Assembly (NCBI GenBank): GCA_012184525.1
Contig: WOFQ01000052.1
Coordinates: 1-64,000, forward strand
Source: Xenoacremonium recifei
Lineage: Eukaryota > Ascomycota > Sordariomycetes > Hypocreales > Nectriaceae
Reading direction: 5' to 3'
DNA: 64,000 bases
Part shown: piece by piece, positions 58,160 to 64,000 of the stretch
Layout: every line of letters starts with the position of its first letter
How positions within the stretch are numbered: the first letter of the stretch is position 1
Notes under the pieces: generated by a model
The model's database searches: none
Told to the model about the DNA's origin: nothing
What the model saw: only the letters and a program-made list of their open reading frames with translations
Position numbers and translations under genes: made by a program

Positions 58160-60216
58160 TCACATGACTCGGGTTCCCCAGATACCACGTCCGGCGCTCA
58201 CACCCAGCCACTCACCGCAGTCGGCATTGGGGAGACGCGGCACCCAGCCAAGATTCCCAACTTCGTAATCGCACTGCCAGCTGGCTACCGGGCTGCGGTG
58301 ACTGTCCGTCTGAGCGCCGTTCATAGACGATCCCGAGTTGAGAAGATCCCAGAGGAGCACCTGACAATCGTCGCCTCCAGATGCCAAGGTCCCCCGTCGC
58401 AATGGGGACCACTCTATGCAGTTGATAGCGCCACCGTGTCCACGAAGTTCAAGTAAGGCTTGCCCCGGTTGCCTCACATCTAGGATGCGGATGATGTTAG
58501 AGTCCTGCGCAAAGGTGGCGAGAAGATGGGTATCGTGTGGCGAGGTTGCCAGTCGCAGGAGAGGGGGAGGGTTAGACATGGTTTGCTGGGCGAGAGTCGG
58601 GCTTATTCGGCCGCCGTTCGGGTCTAGGTGTGAAGTTAGAGACAAATCTCAGCCATTGGCACTCCATTCGAAAGCACATACCTCGGTCCTCCTTGCCCGT
58701 GGGCTCGTAGATGATTGTCGAGTGTTCCAGACTTCTCAAATCGAACATTCGCACGCTTCCATCCTGGCCACAGCTCACAAAGACGTCCACGCTGTTAGCG
58801 CAAAATCGCACGTCGTAAACCTCTTTGTCGTGCGCAATGAGCTGCGTCTTGGCCGTTAGGGACGGGATATCCCAGATGGTGCAGGTCGTATCTATGCTGG
58901 ACGTGATGATGAGACTGGGGGACACGGTATTCCAATCCAGAGACGTAAGAGGCGCCGTGTGGTCGGGAGTTTTCGAGTTGGAGAGGAGGGCAAGAGGGGT
59001 CAGCTTGGTAATGCCGGTATCCCGTCCTCCCCGCGTGATGTTGTTGCCAGCCGAAGACGTGGTCTCGTTGGGGAGAGACCAGAGCCGCAGATGGTCACCC
59101 GAGGTTGCTAGCAGATCAGTCGACTGCTTCTGTGACGAAGGGGGCTCCCAAAGCAGGCGCGTAACCGGGAACGAGTGTGTCGCTTCGGCGACCTTGGAGA
59201 ATTCGAGAGTGTATTTGGAGGATCCCGGGACGTAGGCGTCCTGCGGGGTGGTGGTGATCTGGCTGTCGAGGATTTGGATCTGATCGAGTCAGTGGAGGGG
59301 CTGGGCACATGTAAACAACCAGATGACATACGAAGTTATGGCCGTCTTCGAGGTAGCTTCCCACCGCCAGCTTTCCGGCGCCGTTGCCTTGGGGCGCCCA
59401 TTTGCACCAGTCAAAGGCGTAGATAGCCCAGGGACACATGATGTTGCTGGTTCCGGGCTGGGTACTGTTGGCATCGTAGCCCAACTGGCCAGGCGTACCG
59501 TCGGACATGCTCGAGTCTGCGCGCGGCCGGATGTCCGCCAGCCCAAGCGGGGTGTTGGAGATGGTGCGCCCCGAGGCCGAGGCATTGTATTTGGAGTCGG
59601 TCGGAGACATGAATTGCGAGGACGCGCCACCGGGCGTGGTGGGAGTGTAGGCATGGTAACCGCCCGAGGACGGGGGGGCATCGTAGCCCGCGGCCGGGCT
59701 GGAGCGCGAGTAGCTGTGCGACATGCTCAGCGAGGGCTTGAGGGGACTCTGTTGACGATAGTCCTGCTGGAGGTGGTAGTCCTGGTGAGCAGCCAGCGAC
59801 GGCGGCTGGGGTTGCGAGAGGGATCCCGGGGAGGGCAGCTGGGAGGTGCGAGACTGTGACTGAGACTGGGACTGGTGGTGATGCTGGGACTGGGCCTGGG
59901 TAGAGCTCTGCGGCAGATTAGGCGCCGCACTGGCGGAGGAGTGCACCGAGGGGCGGGCGGACAGGCCACCGGCGGGCTGGAGGACGTTGGGCACCGAGCT
60001 GGCAGGGGACGAGGCCTGCTGGAGCTTGATCTGGGGCGCGTAGTCTCGCGGCGACATGGACATCTGCGCGGAATGGCTGACGCCAGACATGTGCAGTTCG
60101 TCGAGCTGGGACTGGGAGGACGAGGAGGAGGCGGTTGCGGCGGCGCCCATGTGCTGCTGCTGTTGCTGCTGCTGCGTCGGGCGTCGCGAGGGAGGGTATG
60201 CCTGTGATTGGCTCAT
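58160..60216 (-). CDS. WD40-repeat protein, DCAF7/WDR68 (AN11) type
   Basis: This is a 648-residue scaffold protein. Exons are 60216-59332, 59279-58682 and 58623-58160, in phase. The N-terminal ~265 residues are low-complexity (poly-Q near residues 15-22, then Ser/Gln/Pro/His-rich), unlike the short animal and plant relatives. The WD40 propeller starts at CPWAIYAFDWCKWAP and contains LTSLDWNTVSPSLIITSSIDTTCTIWD-type blades, HDKEVYDVRFC, SCGQDGSVRMFDLR, GHGGAINCIEWSP and the very conserved end CGEWLGVSAGRGIWG. Family members bind DYRK-type kinases and CUL4-DDB1; the exact fungal role is not established by this sequence. The start is the first ATG, MSQSQAYPP. Confidence 0.93.
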
Positions 60217-61502
60217 GGCGGGCGCTGATGTCTCTGGCCCTTGCTGGCCTCGCCTCGGAGCTTTAACGGGAACTCTCTGTGTCTTGGTGAAGGAAGCTGG
60301 AGCGCGCGAGTGCGCTGGGCACCACCTCGAGATGGGCGCCTCCGGGGGCGGCTATTCGGGCGATGGAGCGGGAGGAGCGGCGCCGGTTGCAAGAAGAGCT
60401 GATGGCGGAGAGGAAAAGAGGAGAGAGATTGTCCCGGTCTCGTCTATCGGCGGTGGTGGTGCGAGTGGGAGTGGGAGTGGTTGTGGCAGTGTGGGATGGG
60501 AGATGCTGCCCTGCGCTGCTGCTGGCCCGGCAGATGATCCAGCCCGGCGCTGAAGGAGGGGCCTGGACGGCCCTGAATGGGCCCTGAATGGTTCCCCGAG
60601 TTGACCTGCCTGGCCTGTTCGAATGCCCTGTGGAGGTGCTCGTTGGCGGGCGGCAAATAATCTCAGAACAGGTAGAAGAGGTAGAACAGATGAGGGGCAT
60701 ATCAATAAAGACAGGGAGGTACCAGAGGCCATCGCGCGTGGAAAGTGGCTTACCTTATCATTAAGCGAGACGTTGTGCAGGCGCAAGGCCAGGACTCCAG
60801 CGAGTATCGTCACCTGCAAGGCTACCAATAAGGCATCTGCCTGTAGGTTGGCTACTATGACAAGACGAGTCCCCCAAAAAAGTTAAAAAGTCTCTTTCGT
60901 TGAGCTAGACATTTAGGATCCTCATTGTTTATGACTTTTGCCTTTTTCCTTCGACAGAGCATTCTACCCTGCCTGTCCGCTCATGGTGTTCAGACGTGAT
61001 CCTCGCTCCATGACGGTTCTTAGTGGCTGTCGGGTTGAACCCCTCTGGGTAGAATATGCAATGTCATACGAAAAGACCAACCGGGTAGCAACCTGATGCA
61101 GGGTTTAAAGCATAATTTCTTCATCTAGTTCATTCATGTCAAGTATAAATAAGACTTCAAATGCTCTCTCCTTCATCCACGGCATGTGACATCCAGGTCG
61201 TGCTTTCGCCCACGCCCAAAAAGGCAACCAGCTCCCAGGCAGGTGCCCCCTAGCAGGCACATGTCAGTCGGTCCTGCCCCAGAAAATCGTCCCGCGTGAG
61301 CAGGGATCAGTCATCAGCCTTCCCTCTGCACACCTTGTCTCTACGAGCATCGCTGGTAATCTTCATCCAATTCAAATTCTACCCGATCAGTGTTTCAACC
61401 TCCGGATTGTGCAGTACAATTTCTCATGCGCTGAAGTTGTTCCTTGTGCCTCGCATTGACTTTTCAGGCCATCCAGCTCCAGATCCCTGGAGATCTGCTA
61501 TC
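60217..61502. promoter_or_regulatory. Divergent promoter region of the WD40 and Atg28-like genes
   Basis: This is 1.29 kb between divergent genes. GC-rich antisense frames near 60263-60828 are random continuations of composition. The open frame from 61296 to 61502 leads into the Atg28-like gene but lacks family character. No separate gene is seen. Confidence 0.45.
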
Positions 61503-63419
61503 ATGACGTCGCCGTCGCTACTCGACCGTTTTACCAGCCCTCGAAGGCGCTCCCCGATTCTCCCTTTTCACAACGCCTCGGATCGCTCTTCAACTGAGTA
61601 TGACTTGGATGTCCTCGAGCCGCGACCAGACGATGCGTTCCGTAACGAAGTTCCTTCGCGATCCAGCTTTGGGCGACCTGCGCGAGCTCCCGAAACCCGC
61701 CAGCTTTCCCCCAGCTTTCGCGATAGTAGGGCGGAAAGCTTTGGATCGCCTCCGGGAAGTAGGAGGAAACCGATGTTCGCGGGCCCGCCGCCGCCAATCG
61801 CCTCATCGGTATACATACAAAGTCCGCTAACGAATCGATCAGTTGTCTCTTCGTCAAGAGCAACACCTCCGGACCAAGGCTTAATATCAGGAAGCACCCT
61901 CAACCTTGGTCCCAGTTTCTTCGACCAGAGAAGCAAGGAATTGAATAACCAACAAGATTCGCATTGGAGAGGGCTGAAACGGCGTGAGCGGGCTCTTGAG
62001 CGTGAGCTCCAAAAGCTACTTGACGTCCAAGCATCAGGCCTACTAGAGGATGGCACACCTTCCTCCGAGAAAGATTTCGAAACGGCAAGCGATGGCGATG
62101 CTAGCTCGGGATTCAGCACCTTTTACTCGACAGCGACATCCAAGTCACGTATGATGAACTCTCTTCATGTGCCTACGCGATCTACGCCCGATGGCAACGT
62201 GATCCCGGTGCGACAGCCTCTGCCTAAGAAGCCCCCAAGCTTGCGTTCAGCTCGGGCGGGTTTGCGAAGGACTATGGCTGCATTATCAGATTTGAAGGCA
62301 GAGGAAGACACTTACGTGGATGATGCCCTTCTGCAGAGGAAAGATGCCCTCGTACATCTTAAGAAGATGAGTTCAAGAAGGGACAAGATCTACGCCGAGC
62401 TCCATAACTTGGAAGATGATGAAGAAGAACCTCTTGGCCAGGAATTGCGGGAGCTCAGCGCGGAGCAAGACAAGCTCAGCCGAGATATTCGGCTCCTGGA
62501 GGAGAAGCTAGTGGGAATGCGCAATCGACGAAGATGGGTTCGCGAGAAGATTGAGGATGTCAAGAGTCGACGGGAGGCAGGACTAAGTGGTTACAAAGCC
62601 GCCGGTCGCGATATTGATACAGAGATTGAGACTCTGATGCGAAGGCCTCCGGTTATACCACTAGACCTGGACGCCCTGCGTCAGGGGGAACATGGTGATG
62701 CTGGTGCGGAGGAGGATTCTCCAGGAGGCGTTGAATTCCTTAAACTTCGTCCAGAACGACGAACGCCAGAGATGGCAAAGATGTGGTGGGAGGGCGAGGT
62801 TGCTTTATTGAACCGTCGAAAAGCCCAGATTCAAGCGGACCGAGAAGCCTTGGATGAAGGTCTTGAAGCTTGGTCTGACGTGACGAAGCTGGTTGCAGAC
62901 TACGAGTCAAGCCTACGTGCGTTTCTGAAGACTCAATTAAAGCACAACGGCCAGATGACATTGCAGCAAGATGCCATCCGCAGCCAAGTCCAAAAGATGG
63001 ACTCAGTAGTCTCCAAGCTTGAGGCTCGGTTGAGCGAGGCGGAGGAAAAACACTGGAACCTCCTCATATGTGCTATTGGGGCGGAACTTGAGGCCTTCCT
63101 CAAGGCTCGAACACTGCTCTTGGCCACCTTCGACGAGAGTGACAAAGAGGAAGACGACACAACACCAATTGCAGCGGATATGGACCGCGCTGATGAAGAT
63201 GGTAAAGATGGACACGCAGATGATGCCAGCAACGGCCATGCGCCACAGCATGACGAGAGCGATAATGAGGTACCACCGGATCTTCTAGTATCCCATTTAG
63301 AGGAGCACGAGCATGACGAGCCAGAAAGTCCTCAGCGCAGCGTGGTTCTAAGGCGAATGGAGAGTGCGAACGAGGTCCCGCCGGAATTTCTTGTCGAGCA
63401 CAGCGAAGACGTCGAATAG
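61503..63419 (+). CDS. Coiled-coil protein, probable Atg28-like autophagy factor
   Basis: This is a 638-residue intronless protein. I start at 61503 (MTSPSLLDRFTSPRRRSPI) because family-like sequence begins there; the frame is open to an ATG at 61296. Residues 1-200 are Ser/Pro/Arg-rich and disordered, with a short RSPILPF motif. Long coiled-coil helices occupy about 205-240, 315-435 and 480-590 (for example LRELSAEQDKLSRDIRLLEEKL and KMSSRRDKIYAELHNLEDD). The tail is acidic and carries two similar NEVPPDLL/NEVPPEFL segments. I link it by memory to the Atg28-type proteins annotated in filamentous fungi. The match is by overall layout, so a generic coiled-coil protein remains possible. Confidence 0.72.
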   Translation: MTSPSLLDRFTSPRRRSPILPFHNASDRSSTEYDLDVLEPRPDDAFRNEVPSRSSFGRPARAPETRQLSPSFRDSRAESFGSPPGSRRKPMFAGPPPPIASSVYIQSPLTNRSVVSSSRATPPDQGLISGSTLNLGPSFFDQRSKELNNQQDSHWRGLKRRERALERELQKLLDVQASGLLEDGTPSSEKDFETASDGDASSGFSTFYSTATSKSRMMNSLHVPTRSTPDGNVIPVRQPLPKKPPSLRSARAGLRRTMAALSDLKAEEDTYVDDALLQRKDALVHLKKMSSRRDKIYAELHNLEDDEEEPLGQELRELSAEQDKLSRDIRLLEEKLVGMRNRRRWVREKIEDVKSRREAGLSGYKAAGRDIDTEIETLMRRPPVIPLDLDALRQGEHGDAGAEEDSPGGVEFLKLRPERRTPEMAKMWWEGEVALLNRRKAQIQADREALDEGLEAWSDVTKLVADYESSLRAFLKTQLKHNGQMTLQQDAIRSQVQKMDSVVSKLEARLSEAEEKHWNLLICAIGAELEAFLKARTLLLATFDESDKEEDDTTPIAADMDRADEDGKDGHADDASNGHAPQHDESDNEVPPDLLVSHLEEHEHDEPESPQRSVVLRRMESANEVPPEFLVEHSEDVE

Positions 63420-64000
63420 GGACAGGCGGGCGTGATTTGGTTTAGAGAAGAGATTGAAAGACAACATTCTTGAAGATTTTCTGGGGGATTCTGTAGCGAT
63501 ACCCATCATTTTTTGGAGTAGGAGTAATTCTTTGGGATCAAAGATAGCGATCATCAATATTTTACATGAGTGACGATGTTCCTGCAAGATTTTTGATACA
63601 TCTCAGTGATCTTATAGATTGATCTCGAGCTCCTGATACGAAAATATCACATTGGCCAGTTCCCGAGTAGGCTCAGACGCCTGGCCTCCAGGGTTCCGGA
63701 TGAGAATAATTCTTGATGGCCAGACTAATATTCAAAATAACGATGCCCACGAGATAATGCGTGGTCTGCAAATTGATGTCATTTCTTCATATAAGAGCAT
63801 GCGTATCCATATCCCAAAAACGCCCATGCGAAGACGAAACGTCCTCGACACCAAGTCCACAACCTGATATCAACAGCTGTTGGGCCTTCTCTTCACCCGT
63901 CGAGGCTCTCCAATCATGCCACGTAGCTGCACTGCTATTCTGCCAGCGTATAGAATTTCAAAGCAGTCCCCGAACATGAAAGTCTCAAACAGCGGTGATC
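63420..64000. other. Intergenic region at the window's right end
   Basis: This is the 3' flank of the coiled-coil gene and further sequence to the edge. Only short frames without protein-like pattern are present (63652-63979). No gene is called. Confidence 0.55.

Noticed and set aside
57712..58188. Overlapping frames of 151 codons (plus) and 115 codons (minus) after the WD40 gene
   Set aside because: The WD40 protein already ends with its conserved C-terminus. The two frames exclude each other and neither shows a recognisable motif.

Overview
The window looks like nuclear DNA of a filamentous ascomycete, most likely a Eurotiales mould (Penicillium/Aspergillus type; this is inference). The protein genes carry short spliceosomal introns (about 44-80 nt) with GTRNGT donors. 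They encode fungus-specific families such as Zn2Cys6 regulators and a fungal PKS-NRPS. No gene is cut by the window edges. All gene models here were built by eye from reading frames, splice signals and phase. Family names come from recognition of motifs, not from a search.

Layout. 1-3.9 kb is AT-rich, repeat-filled DNA: a 19-bp minisatellite and ~0.5-kb elements with inverted ends. 4.0-8.6 kb holds a divergent pair, an MFS sugar transporter and a Gfo/Idh/MocA dehydrogenase. 9.4-34.2 kb is a secondary-metabolite cluster: a small lipocalin-like protein, a trans-enoyl reductase, a lipocalin-type Diels-Alderase-like protein, a ~4000-residue PKS-NRPS, two small membrane proteins, a Zn2Cys6 regulator and an alpha/beta-hydrolase-fold protein. 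34.6-39 kb has an intron-containing tRNA, a ZIP zinc transporter and a small secreted Cys-rich protein. 39.8-45.2 kb holds a head-to-head pair of uncharacterised membrane proteins, one with a trypsin-like protease domain. 45.5-51.1 kb has an MDR oxidoreductase, a drug-type MFS pump and a second Zn2Cys6 regulator. 51.7-63.4 kb is conserved core-genome content: a mitochondrial-type small protein, Spt5, a quinone oxidoreductase, a DCAF7/WDR68-type WD40 protein and an Atg28-like coiled-coil protein.

How the cluster probably works. The PKS half (KS-AT-DH-cMT-KR-ACP, no working ER visible) would make a C-methylated reduced chain with the separate enoyl reductase. The C-A-T half adds an amino acid, and the terminal R domain keeps YxxxK, which suggests release as an aldehyde. 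A hydrolase-fold protein could then close the pyrrolinone by Knoevenagel condensation, and the lipocalin-like proteins with the two membrane proteins could fold and cyclise the chain. This gene set resembles, from memory, the pyrrocidine/GKK1032/hirsutellone pathways more than simple decalin tetramates. The differences are notable: only one MDR reductase sits in the cluster, there is no P450, and the hydrolase-like protein has lost its nucleophile serine and general-base histidine. A TCGGGA motif recurs in most of the cluster promoters and is a candidate binding site for the cluster regulator.
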